Source: Meloidogyne chitwoodi (Eukaryota > Nematoda > Chromadorea > Rhabditida > Meloidogynidae). From it: a DNA stretch of 64,000 nucleotides. The position numbers and the translations under genes are program-made. Below the pieces are notes generated by a model. It made no database searches, had not been told where the DNA came from, and was given only the letters and a program-made list of their open reading frames with translations. Below, in pieces: positions 45,688 to 56,551 of this stretch (its first letter is position 1; every line of letters starts with the position of its first letter). The stretch spans positions 2,294,001 through 2,358,000 of the forward strand of contig JACZZP010000011.1 of assembly GCA_015183035.1 (NCBI GenBank). Reading direction: 5' to 3'.

Positions 45688-48600
45688 ATGCCATCGGATT
45701 CTAGAAGATCTGAAAGAGTTTCTCGAGATAGTGAGCGAAGACGTACACTCCAGCGACAGGGAAAGCGTTCAGCACCAGATGATAGGTTGGTCGATATTTT
45801 TCTTTGACTGGAAATCGTACTGATTCCTTTTTCGGGTTTAACCTGAAATTAAGTTGTTAGATTTGCACACTAGTTAGATATGTCCGTTTTCGTTTATGAC
45901 AAGGGCTGGAACGTGACTAGATAACTTTAATGAGCAAATTAGTAAGTTATTATTAAATAGAATTAGGACGTTAATATTTAGTAAACTTGTTAATAGCACA
46001 GTTCTTTTTAATAATTATGTTCCAAAAAAGTCCGCAAGTCTAATACTCTAATTTTAATTCTATTTACTCAAAAAATAAATTTTTATGACCTATTTTTTTA
46101 GAATATTTTTTTCATATTGAAGGATAAGTTCACTGGAATTAAAAAAGTTTATATCCAAAAAATATTGATCTTAGATTTGTTATAATTATTGCCTTTTTTC
46201 TCTTATTTTCCGACAATATAAAAACAGAAAATGAAATTATTGATTGTGGATTATATTTGTAGACTTTTTGGAAAATAATTGGAAGAACCAATGGCACACA
46301 ATATAGTTGTTGAATTTACACATTAAAATTTTAAACTTTGCATCAAATTTTTTTATTTATCCATTCTTTTGTACGTTCTGGGATGTTTTTCACCGAATAG
46401 TTTACATAATAATTTTTATTTTACTCTAAATTTAGGGGGAAAATTATGGGGAACTGATCAAAATTATTAAAAAATAATTTTTTAAAATTTTAATTCCTTT
46501 ACATTGAAACGACTTATGCAATTGATCTGATCATATTTTTTTAATTTCTTCAATTTATTTATAAAGAAGGCTCTTATTTTAAATCTCTTAGGAAAGGTTA
46601 AAAGAAGAATCCGCTCTTCTAGTTTTCGTTCATTCAATCCTATATTTTTAAGAACTAAAAATTTTTTTCTATTATTTTTACTGATTTAAAATTTTTAGTG
46701 CTGCCAGGAAATTAATTTTTTTCAATTAACAAATTTTTGCAATTTTAAAAAATTTCTTTTTTTTCGCGCATGTATATTATTCAAAACGCGCGATTTTTCT
46801 GAATATATTTAGAAACTCTTCATATACAACACGATATGACGAGCCACCACCAGCGACCCGTCGCAGCGGAGAACTAGGTGGAAGGCCAGGCTTTCCACCG
46901 CCACCAAAGTTTTCGGGAGCGCCTTTTTCGGATTCAGAACTGCTTGAGGAGCAACCGAAAAAAAAATTCACAGGACGTTGTCGTCTTTTTGTTGGGAATC
47001 TTTCTACAGAGTTTAAAGAGCAAGATCTGAAGGAGCTGTTCCTGCCATACGGGGAAATTTCGGTATAAAATTGCTGTTATATACAGAAAAAAAGAATCAT
47101 CAATTGCAAACTAATGTGATTTACAGGAATGCTACATTTCTGGCAAGGGATTTGCCTTTCTTCGCTTGGTACAGTTTTGTTTAGAATTATTGTAAAGGCG
47201 TTAAGTTGGGATTTTGTTTATTATTTTATTATTTACCAACGTATATTAGATGGGGGGTGACCTAGTATTTTTGATTATTATAATTCTAATTACATCTAAA
47301 TATCAGGATTTGGTAATTTAGGGTTTTATTCAACTGAAAATTATTACTTCCCTATTAACGCTTAGCGAAATGTGCGTGTTGCAAAATTTTCTTTAATGGT
47401 AATATATAATTTTGGGGCAGGCATAAAAAGTATACATTATACTTTGTTTTTGCAACTAATATTTTTCATTCTTTTAAGATTTTTGCATGCTTTTTTTATT
47501 ACAAATTGTGATTAGGTAGATCCAGGATGTAAATAATTGTCAAGGGAAAAATCATATATTTTATCTAATTATTGTTCCAAATTAACATCTCGACTGGTAT
47601 GTTCAACTAAAATCTACAGAACACTGGATTTCATTTAAATCAATGGGGAGGATGGGTATGAGTTGGCAAGCTCGAAAAATTTAAAATCCTGTAATTGAGC
47701 GCGTGCAACAGCGTAGGATAACGCGCGATCGCCTTTAAATATGACAAATAGTATTTTTACCTGTTGGATTCCTGATTTTTTAAAATTTTATTGTGGGTTT
47801 TAAATTACTTTGCTATTATGATCTAAATGAAAAGATATAATGAAAAAATTGTAGGATACTCGTGCACATGCTGAAGCTGCAAAGGAGGCATTGGACACTA
47901 AAATGATTAAGGGTCGTCAGATTCGAGTGCGATTTGCTGTTCATGGTGCTGCAATTAAGGTTCTTTTTAGCAGTTTAACATTTAGGATCATGGTTCTTAT
48001 TTTTTATGAATTCAGGTGAAAGAGCTTTCGCCTGCTGTCTCAAATGAGTTGCTTTATTTAACATTCTCCTCTTTTGGTGATGTTGGTAAGGAAAAAGTTT
48101 ATTTAATGTTTTATTCAAATTATTTAAGAACGTGCTGTCCATATTGTTGATGAGAAGGGACGTCCGACTGGCGAAGGAATTATTGAGGTTATTTCTTTGA
48201 AATTTGATATTTTTTCTTTTGCAGTTTGAACGGAAAATCTCAGCTCAGGATGCAGTGGCTCAGATACGAGAACGTATATTTTTAGTCTCAGCGTACGTAT
48301 TAAAATATTAATTTAGAGAATTTAAAATGGTGTTAAATAATTTTTTAAAAATAGTACGTCGATAAAAACTGAGATTTCTATCTAATTTGCAGAAATTCGC
48401 GACCACTACAAGTAGAATTTCTTGAGCCCAAGGATGAAGATGATGGATTGTCAGAGAAAATGATTCAAAAAACTCACCAGCTTGTCAAGTTAGTCTACTT
48501 ATTAATTTTTATTCTAGTATGAATTGCTAAGAACGGAAATGTTAATTTGTAATAACAAAAGAGTATATAGTTAAAAATTTAACAGAGAACGCGAGATTGG

Positions 48601-49601
48601 GCCCCGTTTTGCTACAATGAATAGTTTCGAGTATATGTATGGCCGACGCTGGAAAGAATTATATGAATTTGAGAATAAACGCCGTATTGAGTTGGATGCC
48701 GAACTGCGAGAGCAGCGACGGAATCTGGATGCTGATATGGAACTAGCCTATGAAGATTACAAGGCAGATATGTTACGTGAGGGTAGGATGAATCTTCATT
48801 TGGTATTTTATTAAAATTTTATTTTGTATAGAATTGCAACGACGTCAAGAGGAGCTTGGTATTTTTATTAAAAAAATTAATAATTAAAATTAAAGGATAA
48901 ACTTTAAAAAATATAACAATGATTTTCATGTTTTTTAAGTAAATATTTTTTAGAGCGTCTAGATGCAGCTCGTCGTCAAAGAGAAGAACGTAGGCAGAAT
49001 TTTATGGGCGGTCCGGGAGGTGACGTAGATGGCTGGAGACCTACACGGGATGGCCCATTGGGTAGACAACCACCACCTCCATTTTCTGGCGGTCCTAATC
49101 GACCACCTGGAATAATGAATGGACATGGACAACAGAATCTTGGTTGATATTGGAAACAGAGATATTTACTATTTAATTTTAGGACCAGAAGTTCGCAAAT
49201 TACTCCAGACTTTGGATCCTGTTATGCCTCCTATGATGAATAATAGCTTTGCCCGTGGACAAAATCAACGAGGGCCGATGCTGCCAGGTGGAAACATGCC
49301 GTTTCCACCTCCACCGCTAAATGTTCTTGACAGGAAACAACCACCCATTGGTGGACCAATGAATTTGCTGGACCGAAATTCTGGTTTAAATCAATTAGAT
49401 CGAAAGCAGAGTCCGGCTTCGATGAATCTTCTGGATCGGAATCCTCCTGTAAGTGGTACGGGCCCTCTGGCAACTTTTATGATTGGTGGAATGCCACGAA
49501 TGTCGCCACCAGGAGCGATGCGTATTCCACCGCCGCCATCTTCGCTTTTGGGTCCAGCACCGATGGATTTTGCTGGTGGTGAAAAACGTACTCGGCGCTG
49601 A
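45688..49601 (+). CDS. nono-1: DBHS-family RNA-binding protein (NONO/SFPQ/PSPC1-like)
   Basis: A nuclear RNA/DNA-binding protein of the paraspeckle family, which dimerises through tandem RRMs, a NOPS segment and a coiled coil. Exon 1 (MPSDSRRSERVSRD...) splices over a 1-kb intron to SSYTTRYDEPPPATRR. RRM1: CRLFVGNLSTEFKEQDLKEL (RNP2, about 46978) and SGKGFAFLRLDTRAHAEAA (RNP1, split by a 680-nt intron at 47170-47853). RRM2: LSPAVSNELLYLTFSSFGDV and GRPTGEGIIEFERK. NOPS: SRPLQVEFLEPKDEDDGLSE. Then the coiled coil (RRWKELYEFENKRRIELDAE, ELQRRQEELERLDAARRQRE). The tail is Gly/Pro-rich with a repeated LDRK/LDRN motif (five copies, 49320-49445) and ends GGEKRTRR. Full length for the family. Confidence 0.94.
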
Positions 49602-50092
49602 TGCAAGAAAATATCTGAATGTCATTTCAGAAAGATTTTTGTAAGTGATTTACGTATCTATTTCCATTGCTTTGGTAATTTCCATATTCTTTTTCATTAT
49701 CTTTAAGAAAAATTTTCGGATAAACTTAGTCTTTTTTAAAAATCTTATACGTAACATCTTTCAGCCTCTAAAGATCATAATGAACTTTAAACGAATTAGC
49801 AATAATCAATTTCACACAAATTTGAAAGATTTAAGTCTCTCTTCTATTGGAAAAAAATCTCTTGAGTTCTTTTTTGAAATTAATAAATACTTATTTTAAT
49901 ATGTAGTTCAAATAATTTTAAAAAAATCAAAAAATTTCTATTGGAATCTATAATCCGTGTCTTTCTGATGCAAATTTATAAAACTAATTATATATTAGGT
50001 ATATATAGATTAAACATTAAAAAATTTTAGGAAATTTGTATCCAAGAAATAAATCATTTACATACACGTTTTTTAATTCCTAAAATTTATCT
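49602..50092. other. Intergenic between convergent genes, no feature seen
   Basis: AT-rich. The plus-strand open frame at 49645-49899 has strongly biased AT-rich codons and no motif, so I leave it out. Confidence 0.4.
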
Positions 50093-53000
50093 TCAAACAT
50101 TTGTATGTTTAGCAACTTTTTCAGCTCTTCTTTCGGCTCTTTCTTGCACGTCAGAAGAAGAACGTCCACCTGAACGCGCTGTCGTCATTGTCCTTGTCCG
50201 TATTGGGGACTGTTGTGCTTTCGATGAACGTGGTAGAGGCGCTGCTGTTGTTGCTACTTTTCTTCTGCTTGTTACTGGCGAAGCAATTGAAGCAAGTGTG
50301 TTAGCTACTGCGGTCCCTATTGATGAGTTCGAGTTGTTTCGATAGTTATTCGCCAGATAATGTTGATGTCTCATTGAGGCCGAAGTTGAAGGTGGAGTTG
50401 CTTTTGCACCGCTATTCTTGAAATAAAGTTATGAATACTTACTTACTGACAAAATACCATCGTAGTGGAAGCGGATACTCTCCGAATTGGACAGATTGGT
50501 ACTGGCAGGTGACTATCGTTGTTAATTTCATTACCAGAAGTACTTTGTTTCCTCTGAGGCGCGATAGGAGTTGAGAGTGGTGTAGCAGAGGCAGAAACAG
50601 TCGTTGAGCTGCCACTACCTTCGCTACCAACTGCGAATCCTAGTGAGGCAATTGTGGAACGAATGGCGGTAATTTGTCGTCGCTGAAAATTTAACATTAT
50701 AGGTATCTTCGCCATACAATTTAAGCAACCTCTTCCAAATGTCCAAATTTAATACGTTCAATCATAAATGCTATAATGAGGGCCCATGCCTAAATTTGAC
50801 AAATTTAGTAAATTTATTAAAATAAATTATTCCTCAATAAATTTAAAGTCATCATTAAAATTCAGTATTAAGATTTTGAAATAAAACCTTTCGCACAGTT
50901 TCACTTCGAGCACTTAAATAATTAAATTTAAAAGAATCAAAGAATTTTTGTATTCTAAATAACTATATTACCGTCGATCGCCCCATTCAAGAGTGCAATC
51001 AATGAAGGTTTCGGCAACAGAATTCCAAAGTTTACCTATAATAATACTATGTATGTAAATAAAAATGAATAATTGAATTTTAAGTAAAACAAATCCTACT
51101 AGAAAGTTGACCACCAGAAATCCTTGCATGGGCTCGTCCTGTAATTTTTTTATTTGTATTTAAGTAGTTTACAATATTTTAACCTATACGTTCAAGCATT
51201 GCACCAACATTTTCCAAGTCATCCAAACTTTCGACAATCTTAAAAAAAGTTTAAATAACCTTTATTTTAATTGATAATAGCTTTAATAAGAAATATATGT
51301 ATATACCTGGTCAACAAGCTCTGAAATATGTCTACAATGTGCCTTCGAAAAGCTGAAAGAGATTAATTAAAGTTATCATATATAATACCTGTCATGATTA
51401 ACATATTTGTGAGGTAGAGGGCACTGAAATAATTAATTTTTGAATAAAATTTATTAACGAAAATTATGCTCCTCACCCTTCGGAACTGTTCACGAATCTG
51501 AGGCTCTTTGAAGAATAAACGATGACTGATCTGAGAGCCAATGACAGTGGGACCTTTAGAGAGATAAACCTGAAAAAAATTATTTTAAAATAAATTTCAA
51601 TAAATTTATTCATAATTAAATTTGCTACACATTATTTTGAACTAAGAAGAATAAGAACAACCTGACGCCACAAGGAACGAATCAAATGGATCTGAGCAGG
51701 TGTCAATGGAATAAGTGTTGTTCTAAAATCGTTAGGTTTAATTAACTTTAAATTAGAGAATTCAAAGCCCAAACTATTTGGTAAAAAACAATAAAAAAGT
51801 TATCCTAAATTTTTAGCCTTCTGACACTGGAAGAGTGAGAGGCTTGAAACATTGAATAATATCGATAAGATTACATAAATGTTTTTTCTTAAACTTAGGA
51901 GTCCAGAATAGACTGCATAAACAACATACGATGTTCGTCGACCGCTTGCTTGATGTACGACCTAAAATTATATTGTAGAAATATCCCTACGGTCTTTTAA
52001 GTTTTTATAATTTGAGAAAACCACATTATACCGATTAAACCCATCTGTAAGACCTGTATATTCTTAGAAGTAGGGTTGAATGGGATCGTGATTCAGAAAA
52101 GTCGGTACCGACCAATTCTGGCTGGGATCCCGATTCCATTTAACTCTACTTAAAAGCATATTGTAAAAAGGTAAATGAATAAAATACATCTAAATTGCTC
52201 TGCCTACGTTGAGCCAATGTCAACTCTCTTCTGTCCATTTCTGACAGAGCACGTTTTAGCTCTTCCTCCGCTTCAGGTGCTACACCGATTCCACCAAACG
52301 TCATTTGAGGTAGAATTGTAGCAGTTGCAGACGTTGTTGTTTCTGGCAAAAATGCGAGTGAAGTCTGCTGATTAGTAATTTTACTATCAATAGTGTTGTT
52401 TAAATGTTGACCATCTATCTCTAGGAGATCAGCAGTTGAGGATCGTTCTTCAGCAGAGCAAATGGATACCTATACGTGAGAAATCGAATATATTTATCAA
52501 ATAATTTTTAATTGTTTATTTAAAATTTGGTGAAAAACCGGACTATCATAGTTTCTGATCAGCCATCCAATTTTTGATAAATAAAAGTGAGAAATATATT
52601 ACCCGTGTATTGTTTGTTTAATCATTTTTAAATATTAAATTTCTCTTTCTGAATAATTCTCTCATTTCTCCTTTAGTTATCTTAGGCACTTATAAATAAT
52701 GGTAAAATGTAAAGTAGGGTGCGTCCCCGACCAATTGGTCGGGGATCGGGGGGACGGGGTGTCGGGGTTTGGCCTGTCGGGGGTGCCTGTCTGCTGAAAT
52801 GTCGGGGGACGGGGATGCCGGGGGTGTCGGGGTTCGGGTCGGGGGAGGAGAAAAGTCGGGGGACGGGGACGCACCCTAATGTAAAGTAAAAATATTTGTG
52901 GAAGAAACGCTAATGTAAGTAGATAAAATTAAATATACATAGCGAATACTCATTCTAATCAAGAATTTTTTTTTCAATATAAACTTTATGTTTTTTATAG

Positions 53001-55051
53001 TGAGAATTTTCTATATATTTTTAATATGAAATATTTTTAATTGATCTACAAAATAACTACCTGAGGGATAACAAATCTCAATTGACGTCTGCTCACTTTC
53101 ACTGAGCTTGGTTCTGATCCTTGAATCATAGGCGTGGAATCATTGTTATGATTAGTGGTATCCCCGTGTAATAATCCAGAAGTTGACGGCTTTAATTTAT
53201 TGTTAGTGAATAATTGTTGAGATTTTGAGCGTTGTATGAAGGCAGATGATGGGTGCTTTTGTTGCTGATCTTTGTTTTTAGCAACATTATTTTCGTGAAC
53301 ATATGCATCGCCGATAAGAGGAGATAAATCACTATATAGGATTTTATTACTGTAATTTTTGAAACAGACAAACCTCATCTCGGGCGGCGAAGTTGATGGA
53401 GTGGACGAATGATTTGTTATCGGTACAACAGTAAAGTAGATGGACTCACGTTGATGATGTGGCCCAGTCCCCGAAGTGGACATTGAAGAATGAGGTCGTT
53501 GTAATTGATAGATGGAGTCATTAATGGTAGACGAAGTGGGCAATCGACTTAAAAACATAGGTAACTTCAACAGATTTAAATTACTTAGAGATTTCATCAT
53601 CTGCATCGAATGCCGCTTCTTCTTCTTCCGTCTCCCCTTCGAAGTGAACTTTAGCACCACCATTCTCTGAGGCAAGCTGTTTACGCAAATATGCACGTGC
53701 TTCAGCTGCAGTCGCAAAACGCTTTTCTTCTTCTTCACGTGGTTTTTTATGGGTTTCTTGTATTCTTAATGATGGGGTTTTCGTTGAAGATTCTCTATGT
53801 ACTATGTCACATAAGTCTCGATCAGCGCTTAACAATGTTTGATCAGTAGGAGAAGCAGTAGCAGAAAAGTAGTCAAATGAAGAACAACGACCCTATTTAT
53901 TGAAATCAGAACATTAGGAAAATTTTAAATTAATTGCCTGTGAAATAGCATCAGTTTCTTCTGTTGAACGCTGATAATGCAGCGTTTCAACCTTAGATTC
54001 TGCTGGTGTACTCTCGTACTGTCTCCTTTGAAGCGCTTGTGATTTCGTTCTTTCTGGTTGTTGTGTTAGGTTTTTTACAGTATGATCCATTCCTAGCTCC
54101 TTGTAAAGCAATTGAGATGTTGTAACAGGATTGTCAACACAATGATCTTCTGCAAACTCTTTTCGTTTTTCTTGACGAGATGATCCATTTTTTGAGCTCA
54201 ATCTCTGACGAATCCTCTTAAAATTGCCAATTTATGTTTCAAGTTTTTGTTTTTTATTCGAATTTTAAACCTGCAGGAAACCAGGCTTTTTTAATTGAGA
54301 CATTTCATTAGCAGATTTAGATTTTTTATCGAGTACATTACTACTATTTTTGTAGGGCTCGGGAATATCTTCTGTTGTCGCAGCTTCATTATCCCGTTTC
54401 TTTTGGATGTGTGGTTTTCGATGTTTCATGGATGCTGATAAGAATGAGGATTTTTTGATCTGCTAAAATTATAGAATCATTAAATTAGATGTTTTATTTT
54501 ATTGTTAGAGAAATCATAGATTGAAAAACAATGATTTATTAAATTAATTTTCAATATAAAACGAAATATTTCTCACGTTTCGCGTCGTTTTTTTGTTCAC
54601 ATCTTCACGATTGTATTCGACCAAATTGTTTTCGTCGGCACCTTTTTTAGATGATGTATTACATGTATTACGATTGCGAGAGGAATCAGGTATAGAATCA
54701 TTTTTTGTAGTATAAATGATTCCGTTCCTGAATGTTGTACTTTTTTTTGATTTTTGAACATTGATATTCAATATTTTTGATAATTTATTACCTGTTATTG
54801 TACTGACCATTCGTTGTGCCAAGTGTCGCTAAATTCGCGGGTGATGAAGTTGAGGCGCTTGCAACAGCATCAAAATGCCTATCAAATTCACTACCACTAT
54901 TTCGACCTCCGTTCTTATGTTTATGTCGCGAAGACGAAGGTTTTTTGAGCTTTTCCGAGCTTTTCCAACGCTTACTAGACCATTGATGATGATGGTTCTG
55001 GTCGTCACAGGGTATCTTTTCTCCGCGGAACCAGTCAAAAATTTTATGCAT
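50093..55051 (-). CDS. Globin with very long N-terminal extension
   Basis: A haem-binding globin. The globin fold is spread over many small exons from 51730 to 50720: TTLIPLTPAQIHLIRSLWRQ (helix A), VYLSKGPTVIGSQISHRLFF, RRCPLPHKYVNHDSFSKAHC (distal His in KAHCRH), IVESLDDLENVGAMLERIG, RAHARISGGQL (proximal F8 His in RAH), LWNSVAETFIDCTLEWGDR, and AWALIIAFMIERIKFGHLEE. Before it lies an extension of roughly 600-700 residues from MHKIFDWFRGEKIPCDDQ (55051), rich in Ser, Lys, Gln and His, with EEKRFATAAEARAYLRKQLA. After the globin come about 180 Ser/Thr-rich residues ending KVAKHTNV. Exon phases connect throughout if one intron uses a GC donor (53936). The exon at about 51960-51900, just before the globin, could end at either of two donors and carries a Cys cluster (VCCLCSLF) in one reading. 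Function beyond haem binding is unknown. Confidence 0.8.
52071..52148. mobile_element. 78-bp hAT-like MITE in a globin intron
   Basis: Ends TAGGGTTGAATGGGATCG and TCGATT-like CGATTCCATTTAACTCTA form terminal inverted repeats (right end reversed: TAGAGTTAAATGGAATCG). Flanks CTTAGAAG (52063-52070) and CTTAAAAG (52149-52156) agree at 7 of 8 bases, as expected for a hAT 8-bp target duplication. TCGGTACCGA is at the centre. Confidence 0.78.
52715..52878. mobile_element. 164-bp G-rich hAT-like MITE in a globin intron
   Basis: Terminal inverted repeats TAGGGTGCGTCCCCGAC at the left and GTCGGGGGACGGGGACGCAC then CCTA at the right. Exact 8-bp target duplication ATGTAAAG at 52707-52714 and 52879-52886, the size made by hAT transposases. 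The inside is strongly G-rich on the plus strand (many GGGG runs, repeated GTCGGGG), in sharp contrast to the AT-rich surroundings. Non-coding. Confidence 0.92.
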
Positions 55052-56551
55052 ATGTACAAAATAAGTTTAATTTAATGTAGAAGGATACACAATTATGAAA
55101 TATAAATTGATCTGCTGTCACCAACAATCCTTAATAGGAATAAACATACGAAATAGAAACCTTTGAAAGAACCGTTTTCGCGCTCATCCCCGGGACATCT
55201 GACTAAATCCTGTTTTTTAAGAGTTATCGCATATTATTCTTGTGCTTGCTCCCAGTGGTTTAATAAACGCAAAGAGGCTTAAACTATAAAAGCTTAGTTT
55301 AGGGCTTTAAATAAAGTAAAAGAGTAAGAAAATGTGAAAAGCGGAAACAAAAAGGAGCTTTCGACTTAATTTTGCTGCCATCATCATCATCAGCTGCCAC
55401 GACTAATTCAAAGGATAGCGACCGATGCTAAACTATAAAGAGCTCCCTTCACCTCTAAGCGTCATAAAGATGATTTGTTATATACAGGTGATTCTCTAAA
55501 AATTGTGTCCATTGTATCAGAGATAATGCTTAAAATATATTTGTCAGTTCAGGATTGAGATTTAAAGATGAAATATGATAAGTTAAATATCATACCATTT
55601 TATAATATTTCAATCACTTTTAAACAAAAAATACCTCCAATATAAAATTATTAAAAATAAACAAATAAAAATAAATAATTAGTACATAATAGGTAATTTT
55701 AGATATGTATAAAAGGATTGAATGAGCTTAACCATTGAATAATGAAAATGATTTTTTAATAATGGTTTTGTAGCTTTTTTAACTATAGTTACAGATATGC
55801 ATATAATAATAAAAAAAATAAGTAAATTTATTCGAGAAGCTAGATTTGCGAATATTTTAATATTTTTAATCAAGCTTGTTTCCAAAATCAATTTCTTCAA
55901 TATATTACTTAGTTCCATGCTTTTCAATTACGTTTTTGATTAGTCAAATAATTATATACAACGAACAGCTGTTTTTAGAAGGTTTATGGGCGATTTTGAC
56001 ACTTAAAATTTAAAAAAGCACTAAGGAATTTTTTCTAATAGGTATGTATATTAGCTTAGAGAAAGAATTTCTAAAACGCTGCTTAAAAATTATATTATAC
56101 TACTTACAAAATCCAAAAATTCATAACCCATTATAAATTTTAAAAGAAGTGTCAAAATCGATAGATCATAAATATAAAAATTAAAATAAATACATGTAAA
56201 TATATACATAATCTTTAAAAATAAAATTATTCAAAATCTATAGTTGTTATTTGATTATTGTTATGAAATTAGGTGGGATCACATTGTTGGCTTCATAGTT
56301 GATAAACTTATGAACATTTATTCATATACTGTGAGACAAAATTTTAATGTGTAATCAACTGTATTATGCAGTAAAGATCGCACTCAAACTTGCCCTCAAC
56401 TGAACTTTTATTAATGGTCATTAAGGATTAAATATTAGAGTATATGTATAGTTATGATTTGCGGATGAAAAGCTATACTTTTGGTTCCATCCACCTTTCT
56501 ACACAAATGTTAAAATAATTCAAAAAAGTTTTTTCAGTTTTCACGCGAAAC
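55052..56551. other. Intergenic between divergent genes, no gene supported
   Basis: 1.5 kb between the globin and RMC1 starts. The first 400 bp are less AT-rich and probably hold the globin promoter. The rest is AT-rich with short frames lacking motifs. Confidence 0.4.
56533..56536 (+). promoter_or_regulatory. Candidate trans-splice acceptor before RMC1
   Basis: TTTTTTCAG ends at about 56536, 15 bases before the ATG at 56552. This is a canonical nematode acceptor with no upstream coding exon in view, so it may take a spliced leader. Confidence 0.35.

Noticed and set aside
49231..49625. Minus-strand frames opposite the DBHS tail
   Set aside because: Low-complexity Pro/Gly codons stay open on the other strand; the plus frame joins a clear RRM protein.
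54875..55075. Plus-strand frame opposite globin exon 1
   Set aside because: Antisense to the in-phase first exon of the globin gene.
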